40,583 nucleotides of DNA, from positions 1 to 40,583 of the forward strand of contig CANRNM010000005.1 in assembly GCA_947631975.1 (NCBI GenBank). Reading direction: 5' to 3'. The stretch's first letter is position 1. The number at the start of each line of letters is the position of its first letter. Of the stretch, positions 27,394 through 38,218 are shown piece after piece. The DNA comes from an uncultured Clostridia bacterium (GTDB lineage Bacteria > Bacillota > Clostridia > Lachnospirales > CAG-274). The position numbers and the translations under genes were made by a program. Under the pieces are notes generated by a model. The model was not told the origin of the DNA and did not search any database. It saw nothing but the letters and a program-made list of their open reading frames with translations.

Positions 27394-30300
27394 TTAAAAC
27401 AGTGTAAGTTGGTCGGTCTCGCGCATATTGCCGAGTATGCCCGAGTCCTTGAGAAGCTGTATGTTGCTTGTGCCCAGTCCCGTTCTTTTGCGGAGCTGTT
27501 CTATGGTGTCAAATTCTCCGTCGGTTCTGGCATTTACAAGCGACTCCGCAGCCGCAAGTCCGAAGCCCGCTATGGTGCAAAGCGGAGGAAGAAGGAGCTT
27601 TTCTCCGTTTTCGCCGTCTATGACCTTGAACTTTGTTATTTCGGAGCTGTAAAGGTCGAGGGGCGCGAAGTCAAGCCCTCTTGCATACATTTCTATGACT
27701 AGCCTTAAAATCTCGGCAACGGACTTTTCCTTTCCGCTCGCGTCCTTGCCGAGGCTCTGTATGCGTTCGTAATTTTCCTTTGCCGTATTCATGCCCGAAC
27801 ACATTATTTCGTAGTCGAAGTCGTCATATTTAACGGAGAATATGGCGGCATAAAATGCATGGGGATAGTTTATCTTGAAATAGCCTATTCTGAACGTATT
27901 GGTGCAGTACGCAACGGCGTGTCCCTTCGGGAACATATACTTTATTTTTTTGCAGCTTTCTATATACCAGTCGGGAACATCGTGCCCACGCATGAGCTCC
28001 TCCTCATCGGGAGTAAGTCCCTTGCCCTTTCTGACATGCTCCATTATGGAAAAGGCGTCCTTATTGGGCACTTTGTGCAGTATGAGATATACCATTATAT
28101 CGTCTCTTGTGGGTATAACGCCGTTAAGGTCGCATATGCCGTTTGCTATAAGCTCCTGGGCGTTTCCGTTCCACACATCGGTGCCGTGCGAAAGTCCCGA
28201 TATTTTGACAAGACCCGAAAATGACTTGGGCTTTGTTTCCATAAGCATACCTATTACAAAGTTGGTGCCGAACTCGGGAAGTCCGAGAGAGCCTGTGGGA
28301 CAGTTTATGTCCTCGGGTTCAAGTCCCAGAGCCTTGGGGCTTGTGAAAAGCGACATTGTTTCCTTGTCGTTCATGGGCACCTCGAGCGGGTCGAAGCCCG
28401 TTATGTCATGGAACATCTTAAGTATGGTGGGCACATCGTGTCCGAGCATATCCAGCTTAAGAAGACAGCTGTCTATGGAATGATAATCAAAATGTGTCGT
28501 TGTAACTCCCGTTTCAGCCCTGTTTGCGGGATGCTGTACGGGACAGAACTCATGTATATCCGTGTAATCGGGCACTATAACAAGTCCGCCCGGGTGCTGA
28601 CCGGTAGACCGCTTTACGCCTACGGAGCCTTCGACAAGATAACGCCTTTGAGCTCCCGTCATATATATGCCCTTTTTCTCGCAGTAGCCCTTGACATAGC
28701 CGAACACCGTCTTGTCCTGCAATGTGCCTATGGTGCCCGCCTTGAAAACATGACCCTCGCCGAAAAGCTCCTCGCAGTATTTATGCGCCCTTGTCTGGTC
28801 CTCGCCCGAGAAGTTGAGGTCTATATCGGGCTCCTTATCGCCGTTGAAGCCTAAGAAGGTCTCAAAGGGAATAGCCTGCCCGTCCTTATTCATATCCGCT
28901 CCGCAGCGCGGGCACTTTTTGTCGGGAAGGTCGAAGCCCGAATTTCCTGCGACCTTCTGCACCTCCTCGGATGTGAAATCGGAATATTTGCAGTTGGGGC
29001 ATACATAATGCGGATCAAGGGGATTGACCTCCGTTATGCCCGCCATGGTAGCGGCAAAGGAGCTTCCTACGGAGCCTCTGGAGCCCACTATATAGCCATG
29101 GGCATTCGAGTCCCACACAAGCTTCTGCGCAATGATATAGAGCACGGCATAGCCGTTGCCTATTATGGAGTCAAGCTCCTTGTCAAGTCTTTCTTTTATA
29201 TGCTCGGGGAGAGGATCGCCGTATATCGACTTGGCTTTGTTTGTGGTTATTTCCCTAAGCTGTTCGTCCGCTCCCTCTATGACGGGGGGACATTTTTTAT
29301 TGGGAACGGCATAAATGCCGTCGTCTATCATATCCGCCACAAGGTTTGTGTTTGTAACGACAAGCTCATAAGCCTTTTCGGGCGGAAAATAGTTAAATTC
29401 TTCAAGCATCTCCTCCGTAGTCCTGAAATAGAGGGGAGACTGATTTTCGACATCCTCGACCTTGAAGCCCTCGCCGTACTGTATTATGCGCCTGAAATCC
29501 GCGCCCTCGGGATCCATGAAATGCACATCTCCCGTGGCAACCACAGGCTTGCCGAATTTATCGCCCAGCTCGGCTATGCGCTTGTTTATCCTTATGAGGT
29601 CGTCCATGCTTTGTACGGTCTTGCTGTTTTTATGAGTATTGCCTATCATATAGGCATTGTTGCCGAGGGGCTGTATTTCAAAGTAATCGTAGAACTCGGC
29701 TATCTCCTTTATATCCTCATCGGACATATCGTTATACACAGCCTCGAAAAGCTCGCCCGCCTCGCAGGCGGACCCGAGTATGAAATTTTCTCTGTATTTC
29801 ATTATCTCGGATTTGGGGAAATGCGGTCTTCCGCCCCTCTTGCTGTAATACTTTATGTGCGCGTCGGAAACAAGGCGGTAGAGATCTTTTATGCCCGCCT
29901 GATTCTTTGCAAAAATTATTATATGATATCTCTTGCGTATCTTGGATTTATCTATTTTTTTCGCGCCAAGCTCATTGAGCCCGTCTATATTGCTTTCGCC
30001 CAGCTCCTCCGTCATGGACATAAGCTTTATAAAGCAGAGAGCCGTAGCCTCCGCGTCGTCCACCGCCCTGTGATGATTTTCAAGAGAAACGCCGAGCTTG
30101 TCGCAGACGGTATCGAGCTTATAATTGGTAAGTCCCGCAAGAAGCATCTTGCTCAGCTCCACGGTATCTATAACCGTGTTTTCAAGGGCTATGCCGTTGT
30201 TCTTGGCAAAGCGGTTAATAAAAGCCGTGTCAAAAGAGGCGTTATGCGCCACAAGCACACTGTCGCCTATAAATTCCAGAAATTGGGGGAGAATCTCGGC

Positions 30301-31752
30301 TTCTTTTGGCGCGCCCCTTAGCATATCGTCATATATGCCCGTGAGCTTTATTATCTTTCCCGAGAGATATTGCTCGGGGTCTACAAATGTAGAAAATCTG
30401 TCAACTATCTTTCTTCCCTTTATTTTGACCGCGCCTATCTCTATTATTTTGTCGCTGCGGGTATCAAGACCCGTTGTTTCAAGGTCGAACACAACAAAGG
30501 TATCGTCTATGGTCTGTCCCTTGGGACGCTTGACGACGGCGCTTAGGTCGTTTACAAGATAGCCCTCGCAGCCGTAGAGTATCTTTATACCCTCCTTTTT
30601 GCCTGCGGACATAGCCTCGGGATAAGCTTGAACTACGCCGTGGTCGGTTATGGCTATTGCCTTGTGTCCCCACTCGGCGGCTCTGTGTATGTAGTCGGAG
30701 GCAGGATTTATGGCGTCCATCATGCTCATATTGGTATGGAGATGGAGCTCCACCCTCTTTACCTCTGCATTATCCATTTTTTTAGGCGGAGCCTGCGCTA
30801 TGTTTACGGACGATATCCTTATATTGGGGTCGTTGTTCTCATGCTCGTTGAGATAAACAGTCCCCTTTATCCTGACATAATTGCCTTTTTTGAATATATC
30901 GGAAAAATCCGCCTCGTAGGCTTCGGGCGTGCAGAAAAGCACCACGGCTATGGCTGTGCCGTCGTATATATCGGTCTTGACGACATAACCGCCCTTTTTG
31001 GTGGTTACTATTTCGGGCTTTACGGTTATCCTGCCTTCTACCACCACTTCTCCGTTCATCTTTATGGCGGAGCCTATGGGAATCGGCTCCTCGGTGATGA
31101 CCGATTTTTTGCCCGATGAAGCTCTCTGCGGCCGCCTTTCCTTCTTTACGGGAGGCGCGGGAGCGGAAGCGGGAGACGGTTTTTCGTCTGCGGTAACGGC
31201 ATCGTTTTTTATTCTTTCCTCCGCAATTCTTTCATACATTTCCTTCTGCTCGTCGTCAAGAGGTATATTTTCAAAGCTTACCTTTATATTGAGCTTAAGC
31301 CTTTCTCTTATGACCCTTTCAATCAGTCTGTCTATATACAAAAGCTCGAAGGTCCTGTATGTATTGTTGGCAAGCTCTATAACAAGGCTGTCATCCGTTA
31401 TGTGCCTACGCGCATCTTTAAGAAGCGGAGCAATATACATATTTCTTTCGGAAACTATATCGACAAGCTTATTCCAGTATTTCTCTATCTTTTCCTCGGG
31501 CGAAAGCTCCTCCATGGGATAGCAAATCTCCGCCTTTACATCCTCTATGCCGGGGAAGGAATCCATTATATCCTGTCTTAAGTCCTCAAGACATCTTTCG
31601 TCCACAAAGTCGTCGGAGCTCAGACGGACTTCCATAGACTTGGCTCCGAGCTTTATTTTTATGTCCGAAACTATCGTATTTTTTAAATTGCTTTTAACAT
31701 TTGCCGAAAGAGATATATTGCCGAATACATCTTCAAACCGTTGATTATCCAT
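27394..31752 (-). CDS. polC: DNA polymerase III PolC-type, alpha subunit
   Basis: OB region, PHP (ELHLHTNMSMMDAINP), DnaQ exonuclease (VVFDLETTGLD), polymerase motif (PDIDLNFSGEDQ). Confidence 0.97.
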   Translation of the reverse strand: MDNQRFEDVFGNISLSANVKSNLKNTIVSDIKIKLGAKSMEVRLSSDDFVDERCLEDLRQDIMDSFPGIEDVKAEICYPMEELSPEEKIEKYWNKLVDIVSERNMYIAPLLKDARRHITDDSLVIELANNTYRTFELLYIDRLIERVIRERLKLNIKVSFENIPLDDEQKEMYERIAEERIKNDAVTADEKPSPASAPAPPVKKERRPQRASSGKKSVITEEPIPIGSAIKMNGEVVVEGRITVKPEIVTTKKGGYVVKTDIYDGTAIAVVLFCTPEAYEADFSDIFKKGNYVRIKGTVYLNEHENNDPNIRISSVNIAQAPPKKMDNAEVKRVELHLHTNMSMMDAINPASDYIHRAAEWGHKAIAITDHGVVQAYPEAMSAGKKEGIKILYGCEGYLVNDLSAVVKRPKGQTIDDTFVVFDLETTGLDTRSDKIIEIGAVKIKGRKIVDRFSTFVDPEQYLSGKIIKLTGIYDDMLRGAPKEAEILPQFLEFIGDSVLVAHNASFDTAFINRFAKNNGIALENTVIDTVELSKMLLAGLTNYKLDTVCDKLGVSLENHHRAVDDAEATALCFIKLMSMTEELGESNIDGLNELGAKKIDKSKIRKRYHIIIFAKNQAGIKDLYRLVSDAHIKYYSKRGGRPHFPKSEIMKYRENFILGSACEAGELFEAVYNDMSDEDIKEIAEFYDYFEIQPLGNNAYMIGNTHKNSKTVQSMDDLIRINKRIAELGDKFGKPVVATGDVHFMDPEGADFRRIIQYGEGFKVEDVENQSPLYFRTTEEMLEEFNYFPPEKAYELVVTNTNLVADMIDDGIYAVPNKKCPPVIEGADEQLREITTNKAKSIYGDPLPEHIKERLDKELDSIIGNGYAVLYIIAQKLVWDSNAHGYIVGSRGSVGSSFAATMAGITEVNPLDPHYVCPNCKYSDFTSEEVQKVAGNSGFDLPDKKCPRCGADMNKDGQAIPFETFLGFNGDKEPDIDLNFSGEDQTRAHKYCEELFGEGHVFKAGTIGTLQDKTVFGYVKGYCEKKGIYMTGAQRRYLVEGSVGVKRSTGQHPGGLVIVPDYTDIHEFCPVQHPANRAETGVTTTHFDYHSIDSCLLKLDMLGHDVPTILKMFHDITGFDPLEVPMNDKETMSLFTSPKALGLEPEDINCPTGSLGLPEFGTNFVIGMLMETKPKSFSGLVKISGLSHGTDVWNGNAQELIANGICDLNGVIPTRDDIMVYLILHKVPNKDAFSIMEHVRKGKGLTPDEEELMRGHDVPDWYIESCKKIKYMFPKGHAVAYCTNTFRIGYFKINYPHAFYAAIFSVKYDDFDYEIMCSGMNTAKENYERIQSLGKDASGKEKSVAEILRLVIEMYARGLDFAPLDLYSSEITKFKVIDGENGEKLLLPPLCTIAGFGLAAAESLVNARTDGEFDTIEQLRKRTGLGTSNIQLLKDSGILGNMRETDQLTLF

Positions 31753-31765
31753 GTTATCACCCTAT

Positions 31766-32824
31766 TTAAAGCTTTTCTATTTCCTCCATGAGGGCGTCCA
31801 GAAGCTCGGCTTCGGGGAGCTTTTTGACGATCTCGCCCTTTTTGAATATAAGCCCCTGACCGTCTCCGCCCGCGATGCCTATATCCGCCTCTCTTGCCTC
31901 TCCGGGACCGTTTACGGCGCAGCCCATCACAGCAACCTTTATATTCTTATCTATGCCCTCGCATCTTTGTTCTACCTTCTTGGCAAGACCTATGAGGTCT
32001 ATCGACGTTCTTCCGCAGGTGGGACAGGACACAAATTCTATGCCCGACTTTCTCAAGCCGAGAGCTTTCAAAATTTCCTTTGCAGCCCTCACCTCGTCTA
32101 CACAGTCGCCCGTGAGCGAGACCCTTATGGTGTCGCCTATGCCCATGGCAAGTATTGCGCCTATGCCTACGGCTGACTTTATGGTGCCGGAATAAACCGT
32201 GCCCGCCTCGGTGATGCCGAGGTGAATGGGATAGTCCACGGTGTCCGAAAGCAGGCTGTATGTCTCAAGAGAAAAAGGCACGTTTGAAGCCTTTATTGAA
32301 ATTACTATATCGTGAAAATCGTATTTTTCAAGTATTCTGACATGTCCGAGAGCGCTCTCCACAAGTCCCTGCGGAGTAACTCCGCCGTATTTTTCGAGTA
32401 TGCTCTTTTCGAGCGAGCCCGAGTTTACGCCTATCCTTATGGGTATATTCCTTGCCTTCGCCGCATCTGCGACCGCCTTTACTCTGTCCTCGCCGCCTAT
32501 GTTGCCGGGATTTATCCTGAGCTTATCCACTCCGTTTTCTATAGCCTTCAAAGCCAGTCTGTAGTCGAAGTGTATATCCGCAACAAGGGGTATGTGTATG
32601 CGTTTTTTTATATCCTTTATAGCCTCCGCTGCCTCCATATCGGGCACTGCGACCCTTATTATCTCGCAGCCCGCTTTTTCAAGCTCAAGTATCTGGCTGA
32701 CGGTGGACTCGACATCGGCTGTCTTTGTGTTGCACATGGACTGTATGGCAATGGGATTGTCCCCGCCTATGGCAACATTTCCTATATTTACTGCTCTTGT
32801 TTTCTTCCTCTTTATAAAATCCAT
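31766..32824 (-). CDS. ispG: 4-hydroxy-3-methylbut-2-enyl diphosphate synthase
   Basis: [29 protein letters not shown] motifs. Confidence 0.97.
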   Translation of the reverse strand: MDFIKRKKTRAVNIGNVAIGGDNPIAIQSMCNTKTADVESTVSQILELEKAGCEIIRVAVPDMEAAEAIKDIKKRIHIPLVADIHFDYRLALKAIENGVDKLRINPGNIGGEDRVKAVADAAKARNIPIRIGVNSGSLEKSILEKYGGVTPQGLVESALGHVRILEKYDFHDIVISIKASNVPFSLETYSLLSDTVDYPIHLGITEAGTVYSGTIKSAVGIGAILAMGIGDTIRVSLTGDCVDEVRAAKEILKALGLRKSGIEFVSCPTCGRTSIDLIGLAKKVEQRCEGIDKNIKVAVMGCAVNGPGEAREADIGIAGGDGQGLIFKKGEIVKKLPEAELLDALMEEIEKL

Positions 32825-32836
32825 GGTATACCTCCT

Positions 32837-33898
32837 CTATATGAGCTTTAGTACGTCGTTATATGCTATATATATTCCAAGCGCCATAATAAGCGCAAAG
32901 CCTATGAAATGAATGAAGCCCTCGACATTGGGCGGTATTTTTCTGCCCGTTATAAGCTCCAGAAAGCCTATGACTATCCTGCCGCCGTCAAGTGCGGGAA
33001 TGGGAAAAAGATTTATAACGCCCAGATTAGCGCTTAATAAGACCGTAAGCTGAAACATAGACAAAATGACGGCGGTCAAGCCGTAGCTCACGCTGTCGGT
33101 ATAGACCTCGCCCACGGCGGACGTAACGCCTATGGGACCCGAAAGCTCCGTAACCGCTATCTTTGAAGATACAAGCCTTACAAAGCTCACAACCGTTATT
33201 TTAACAAGGGCTGTTACAGACCAGAAGGCGGCGCATATATATTCCCACAGACTGCCCTTTTCAACGCCGTCGGGAATATCGTAGCCCATAATGTTTAAAT
33301 AGGGCGCTTTGAGCGAAAGCCCCATGCCGTATATATATCTGCCCTGCGAAAGCTCGGGCTTTACAACATAGTCAAGACTTCTGCCGTTTCTTCTGACGGT
33401 TATGGTGTCCGCAGCCTCTCCGCCGTTTTTATAGAATTCAAATTCTTCTCTTGTGTGTACGGAGTGCGAATTTATGCCCGTTATGACATCTCCCGCCTCA
33501 AGTCCCGCGCTCTGCGCGGGAGAGCCCTCGCTGACGCTCACAATATGAGTGTTTGTAAGCGGGGTGCAAAGACCTATTGAAGCCATGAGAACAAAGGCAA
33601 GCACGAAGTTCATAAAGGGACCCGCAAATGATATTATTATCTTCTGAAGGGGTGTGGTGTCGTTAAAGGCTATGACATCCTCCCTGTCGGTGGTTTCCTC
33701 CATACGGCAGAAGCCGCCTATGGGCAAAGCTCTGATGTTATAGGCTGTATCGCCCTTTTTAAAGCCGCAGAGCTTAGGACCCATGCCCACGGAAAACTCC
33801 GTAACGAGCACATTGAATTTCTTTGCGGCGACAAGATGCCCCGCCTCGTGTATAACGACTATAACGGTAAAAATAAGTAAGGTCAATATGACAGACAA
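32837..33898 (-). CDS. rseP: RIP metalloprotease RseP (site-2 protease with PDZ)
   Basis: VVIHEAGHLVAAKKF, ALPIGGF, PIPALDGGRI motifs. Confidence 0.96.
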   Translation of the reverse strand: MSVILTLLIFTVIVVIHEAGHLVAAKKFNVLVTEFSVGMGPKLCGFKKGDTAYNIRALPIGGFCRMEETTDREDVIAFNDTTPLQKIIISFAGPFMNFVLAFVLMASIGLCTPLTNTHIVSVSEGSPAQSAGLEAGDVITGINSHSVHTREEFEFYKNGGEAADTITVRRNGRSLDYVVKPELSQGRYIYGMGLSLKAPYLNIMGYDIPDGVEKGSLWEYICAAFWSVTALVKITVVSFVRLVSSKIAVTELSGPIGVTSAVGEVYTDSVSYGLTAVILSMFQLTVLLSANLGVINLFPIPALDGGRIVIGFLELITGRKIPPNVEGFIHFIGFALIMALGIYIAYNDVLKLI

Positions 33899-35053
33899 TT
33901 ATTTCACCTCTATGTTCTTTGTATATTCCCTTGCCCATTCGTCGGCTTTAAGAACATCGTCAAGGGAATAATTATACTTAACAGTATATGCGTCCATTGT
34001 CTTTTCTATTAACAGAGGGATATCCGTAAAGCCAATTTCTCTGCCTATAAATCTGCCCACGGCGATCTCGTTTGCCGCATTAAGCACTGCGGGCAGAGTT
34101 CCGCCCGTTTCAATGGCTCTGTAGGCAAGAGAAAGACAGGGGAATTTATCCGTCCTGGGTCTTTCAAAGGTGAGGTCGTTATGCTCGAAGAAATCTATCT
34201 TTGGGAAGGAATTTTTGACCCTCTTGGGATAGGTAAGAGCATACTGTATGGGTATCTTCATATCGGGAAGTCCGAGCTGGGCTATTACGGCTCCGTCCTC
34301 ATAGCCCACCATGGAATGGACTATGCTCTGGGGATGCACAAGCACCACTATCTGCTCGAGCTCAACGCCGAAAAGCCACTTTGCCTCTATGACCTCCAGT
34401 CCCTTATTCATAAGTGTAGCAGAGTCTATGGTTATTTTTTTGCCCATGTCCCAGTTGGGATGCTTAAGGGCGTCGTCAAGGGTTACCTTTGAAACGTCGT
34501 CCCATGTTCTGAAGGGTCCGCCCGAGGCTGTAAGAAAAATTTTGTCTATCTTATTGCCGTAATTTCCTTGGAGCGACTGAAATATTGCGGAGTGCTCGCT
34601 GTCAACGGGGTACATATTTACGTTGTTTTCCTTAAGAAGCTTCATAACAAGCTCGCCCGAGGTAACAAGTGTTTCCTTGTTGGCAAGAGCAATATTTTTC
34701 TTTGCCTTTATGGCTGACACGGTGGGAACAAGACCTATGTTGCCCACAACGGAGTTTACCACCGTATCGGAATCGTTCATCTCGGCTACGGCTACAAGAC
34801 CCTCCATTCCCGTCATGACCTTAACGGGCAGATCGGCTATATTTTTTTTGAGCTCCGCAGCCTTTTCTTCATTCATAACGCAGACGAGCTCGGGCTTAAA
34901 TTCCCTTATCTGCTTTTCAAAAAGCTCTATCCTTGTATTCGTGCTCATGGCTTTAACGCTTATGCCGCCTATATCCCTTATGACATCGAGCGTTTGAGTA
35001 CCTATGGAGCCCGTTGAACCGAGTATAGATATATTTTCAGTCAAAATATTCAC
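33899..35053 (-). CDS. dxr: 1-deoxy-D-xylulose-5-phosphate reductoisomerase
   Basis: ILGSTGSIGTQTLDVI, NKETLV, PVDSEHSAIFQ motifs. Confidence 0.97.
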   Translation of the reverse strand: MNILTENISILGSTGSIGTQTLDVIRDIGGISVKAMSTNTRIELFEKQIREFKPELVCVMNEEKAAELKKNIADLPVKVMTGMEGLVAVAEMNDSDTVVNSVVGNIGLVPTVSAIKAKKNIALANKETLVTSGELVMKLLKENNVNMYPVDSEHSAIFQSLQGNYGNKIDKIFLTASGGPFRTWDDVSKVTLDDALKHPNWDMGKKITIDSATLMNKGLEVIEAKWLFGVELEQIVVLVHPQSIVHSMVGYEDGAVIAQLGLPDMKIPIQYALTYPKRVKNSFPKIDFFEHNDLTFERPRTDKFPCLSLAYRAIETGGTLPAVLNAANEIAVGRFIGREIGFTDIPLLIEKTMDAYTVKYNYSLDDVLKADEWAREYTKNIEVK

Positions 35054-35070
35054 CTCATTTTAAAATAACA

Positions 35071-35874
35071 TTATGGTATAATAACAAGAATACATACATA
35101 CACAAAGGGCAGAGTGAAAAGCACCGAATCGAACCTGTCCATAACTCCGCCGTGTCCCGGCATAATGTTGCCGTAGTCCTTTATGCCTACATATCTCTTT
35201 ACGGATGACGCCGCAAGGTCGCCGAGCTGTCCGAAAACGGAGCCTACGGCACCCATGAGCGCAAGGAGCGATACGGCGCTTTTTGGCATATCGAAAAATT
35301 TGACGCATAAAAGAGCGTATACAGCCGAAAGAACAGCCGTTGTTACTATGCCGCCCACAGCGCCCTCCACGGATTTTTTGGGACTTAATACGGGCGTGAG
35401 CTTATGCTTGCCGAATTTAGATCCCACAAAATACGCTCCCGTGTCGCTTGCAAAGGCAAATATGAACGGAAGCCATGCGTAAAGTATGGAGCTTTCCCTT
35501 ACATCGTTTATAAGGCAGATTATAACGCCGAGATATAAAAAGCCGAATATCGTTACCGCGCCGTCGTGTATATTGTTTGTGGAGTGGAATACCACAAGTA
35601 TAAACATTATGACTATCACGCTCAAAGCAAGAAGCTTTATATCCGTAAAGGGATGTACATAGCTTGATATATAGGGATAGCAGAAGTATAGCGTATTCAG
35701 CAAAAAGCCGACAATGTGAACGGGCTTTATTTTGCCCGATACAGCCTTGTAAAGCTCATACATACCTATTGTAGAAACGACAAATGACGCTACCCTCAAG
35801 GGCAGACCGCCCAATATTATAAATATAAGAAGTATGGGTATTGCCACAACGGCGGATATTATTCTTATAAGCAT
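35071..35874 (-). CDS. cdsA: Phosphatidate cytidylyltransferase
   Basis: SDTGAYFVGSKFGKHKLTPVLSPKKSVEGAVGG and KDYGNIMPGHGGVMDRFDS. Confidence 0.96.
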   Translation of the reverse strand: MLIRIISAVVAIPILLIFIILGGLPLRVASFVVSTIGMYELYKAVSGKIKPVHIVGFLLNTLYFCYPYISSYVHPFTDIKLLALSVIVIMFILVVFHSTNNIHDGAVTIFGFLYLGVIICLINDVRESSILYAWLPFIFAFASDTGAYFVGSKFGKHKLTPVLSPKKSVEGAVGGIVTTAVLSAVYALLCVKFFDMPKSAVSLLALMGAVGSVFGQLGDLAASSVKRYVGIKDYGNIMPGHGGVMDRFDSVLFTLPFVYVCILVIIP

Positions 35875-36596
35875 TATTTTTTCTCCTCATTTCTTCCGCC
35901 GAAGCGACGGTCTCTTTTGCAATAGCTGTCTATTGCGAGCTTAAAATCGTCTATGGTGAAATCGGGCCAGAGCTTGTCGGTGATATAGTATTCCGCATAG
36001 GCTCCCTGCCAAATAAGGAAATTGCTTGTGCGAAGCTCTCCGCTCGTCCTTATTATAAGCTCGGGATCGGGCGTGGGCGCGCTGTCAAGATGGGCGGATA
36101 TAAGCTCCTCCGTGATGTCCTCGGGCTGTAATATGCCTGCCTTTACCTCCTCGGCAATTTTCCGGACTGCCCTTTTTATCTCGTCCCTGCCTCCGTAGTT
36201 CATGGCTATGGTGAGATGTATGCCCGTCTTATCCTTTGAAGCCTCCTTGAGCTGTGCTATATCCCTCTGCAGATCGGGCGAAAGCCTTGAAAGATCGCCT
36301 ATGGAATCCACGCGGAAATCGCTGTCGGCATATTCTCTGAAATACTTGTTTATGTATTCGCGCAAAATACCCATTATTCCGCTAACCTCGTCCTCGGCTC
36401 TTTTCCAGTTTTCTGTGGAGAAGGCGTAAACGGTGATATGTTTTACTCCGAGACCCTTTGCCGAATTAAGGAGGTTGTCGAGAGCCTTAGCTCCCTGCGA
36501 ATGTCCCATGACGCGGGGAAGAAGCCTTTTCTTTGCCCATCTGCCGTTGCCGTCCATTATTATGCCTATGTGCTCGGGCACCTGTTTTTCTGCCAT
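35874..36596 (-). CDS. uppS: Isoprenyl transferase (undecaprenyl diphosphate synthase)
   Basis: HIGIIMDGNGRWAKKR, YAFSTENWKR, IRTSGELRTSNFLIWQ motifs. Confidence 0.96.
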   Translation of the reverse strand: MAEKQVPEHIGIIMDGNGRWAKKRLLPRVMGHSQGAKALDNLLNSAKGLGVKHITVYAFSTENWKRAEDEVSGIMGILREYINKYFREYADSDFRVDSIGDLSRLSPDLQRDIAQLKEASKDKTGIHLTIAMNYGGRDEIKRAVRKIAEEVKAGILQPEDITEELISAHLDSAPTPDPELIIRTSGELRTSNFLIWQGAYAEYYITDKLWPDFTIDDFKLAIDSYCKRDRRFGGRNEEKK

Positions 36597-36642
36597 AATT
36601 ATACCTCATTTCGTGTTTAAATATAATAGTAAAAATAAAAAC

Positions 36643-36669
36643 GGGCGAGCAATGCTCGCCCCTACAAAC
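36643..36669 (+). repeat. Intergenic palindromic repeat, copy 3
   Basis: GGGCGAGCA-A-TGCTCGCCC-CTACAAACC. Confidence 0.78.
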
Positions 36670-36690
36670 CGCAGTTTAAACCAACCAAAC

Positions 36691-36715
36691 GCAGGGGCGG
36701 AGGTCATCCGCCCGC
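36691..36715 (-). repeat. Intergenic palindromic repeat, copy 4 (inverted, diverged)
   Basis: Reverse complement reads GCGGGCGGATGACCTCCGCCCCTGC; same architecture, CTGC instead of CTAC. Confidence 0.65.
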
Positions 36716-36773
36716 AAAATTGGCGCAAAACTAAATTTATTGACAAGCTGAAGGCTGTCGGATAACAGCCCTA

Positions 36774-37328
36774 TTAAATTGACATTATCTCTTTGTTTTT
36801 AGCTTCAACAGCCTTGTCAACAGCTTCTATTTTCTTATCCGTAAATTTCTGTATTTCGGTCTCGAGGTTCTTTCTGTCGTCCTCTGTGATATCGCCCTTC
36901 TTTTCGAGCTTCTTAACGGTTTCCATGGCGTCGCGCCTTATGTTCCTGACAGCCACCTTACATTCCTCGCCGAGCTTTTTGACATCCTTTGAAAGGGATT
37001 TTCTTCTATCCTCGTCAAGCTCGGGGAAAACAAGCCTTATCACCTTGCCGTCGCTGTTGGGATTGATGCCTATGTCGGCAGAATTGATGCCTCTTTCGAT
37101 AGCCTTTATCTGCGAAACGTCGAAGGGCTGAACTGCTATAACTCTTGCCTCGGGGACGGAAATGTTCGCCACCTGATTGAGGGGCATCTGTGTGCCGTAG
37201 GCCTCTACCATTACCTTGTCCAGCACATGGGTGTTGGCTCTGCCCGCTCTGATTCCCAGAAGATTGCTTTTTAAATTGTTAAGGGATTTTTCCATTTTTT
37301 CCTCAAATACCTTTGTTTGCTCTGACAT
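36774..37328 (-). CDS. frr: Ribosome recycling factor
   Basis: [23 protein letters not shown] and [29 protein letters not shown]. Confidence 0.97.
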   Translation of the reverse strand: MSEQTKVFEEKMEKSLNNLKSNLLGIRAGRANTHVLDKVMVEAYGTQMPLNQVANISVPEARVIAVQPFDVSQIKAIERGINSADIGINPNSDGKVIRLVFPELDEDRRKSLSKDVKKLGEECKVAVRNIRRDAMETVKKLEKKGDITEDDRKNLETEIQKFTDKKIEAVDKAVEAKNKEIMSI

Positions 37329-37352
37329 AATAAATACCTCCGTTTTTTTATA

Positions 37353-38054
37353 TTATACCGTAACTACAGTGCCTATCTTTTCGCCCTTTGCCGCCTTTAT
37401 AATGCCGTTTTCCTCCGCAAGCCCGAATATGACTACGGGGACCTTGTTTTCATAGCAGAGGTTCGCCGCCGCAATGTCTATGACCTTGAGATTTTTTTCG
37501 ACTATATCTCTGCAGGGTATCTCGTCGAATTTGACGGCATTGGGATTTGACGCGGGATCGCTGTCGTAAACTCCGTCTATAGCCTTGGCAAAGAGTATGG
37601 CGTCCGCCTCCAGCTCGCAGGCTCTTAAAGCCGTTACCGTATCGGTAGAGAAGAAGGGGTGTCCGATGCCTGCGGCAAAAATGATGACCTTGCCCTCATC
37701 AAGAAGTCTGTTTGCCTCGTCCTTTGAAAACTCCGTTGTTACCGTGCCTATTTTTATGGGCGTCATAACGACCGCATCCATGCCCTTCTGTCTGAAGCAG
37801 TCCGAGAGATAAACGGCGTTCATGACGGTTGCGAGCATACCTATCTGATCGGCTTTTACCCTGTCCATATCGGGGTTGGCGCTTCTGCCGCGCCAGAAAT
37901 TGCCGCCGCCCACAACAAGCGTTGTCTTAACGCCCATATCTATAATTTTTTTGATCTGTTCTACTATTGAGAATATGGTTTTATTGTCAAAGCTCTGCGC
38001 CGAATCGCCCGCAAGCGCCTCTCCGCTGAGCTTTAAAACGACCTTATTGTACAT
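37353..38054 (-). CDS. pyrH: UMP kinase
   Basis: VVLKLSGEALAGD, VVGGGNFWRGR, ELEADAILFAKAIDGVYDSDP. Confidence 0.97.
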   Translation of the reverse strand: MYNKVVLKLSGEALAGDSAQSFDNKTIFSIVEQIKKIIDMGVKTTLVVGGGNFWRGRSANPDMDRVKADQIGMLATVMNAVYLSDCFRQKGMDAVVMTPIKIGTVTTEFSKDEANRLLDEGKVIIFAAGIGHPFFSTDTVTALRACELEADAILFAKAIDGVYDSDPASNPNAVKFDEIPCRDIVEKNLKVIDIAAANLCYENKVPVVIFGLAEENGIIKAAKGEKIGTVVTV

Positions 38055-38084
38055 TATGACCGCTCCTTCCGAATTTACAAAATA

Positions 38085-38113
38085 ATTGTAACATATTTTT
38101 TTAAATTTGGCTA
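38085..38113 (-). promoter_or_regulatory. Candidate promoter for the pyrH-to-polC cluster
   Basis: Minus strand TAGCCA - 17 nt - TACAAT upstream of pyrH RBS ggaagga. Confidence 0.5.
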
Positions 38114-38140
38114 TACTATTTTAGCATTTTTTGAAAAAAA

Positions 38141-38172
38141 ATTAAAGCCTCCCGGTGGGAGAGGCTTTAACA
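38141..38172 (-). terminator. Terminator separating the lipoprotein/ABC-2 locus from pyrH
   Basis: AAAGCCTCCC-ggt-GGGAGAGGCTTT with a small bulge; minus strand followed by T8. Confidence 0.75.
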
Positions 38173-38194
38173 AATTATTTCGGTTCTGCAATTA

Positions 38195-38218
38195 GGGCGA
38201 CCGCAGGTCGCCCCTACA
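38195..38218 (+). repeat. Intergenic palindromic repeat, copy 5
   Basis: GGGCGACC-GCA-GGTCGCCC-CTACA. Confidence 0.8.

Noticed and set aside
29008-30321. 437-aa plus-strand ORF opposite polC
   Set aside because: Antisense shadow of a clearly conserved gene; no RBS or recognisable domain.
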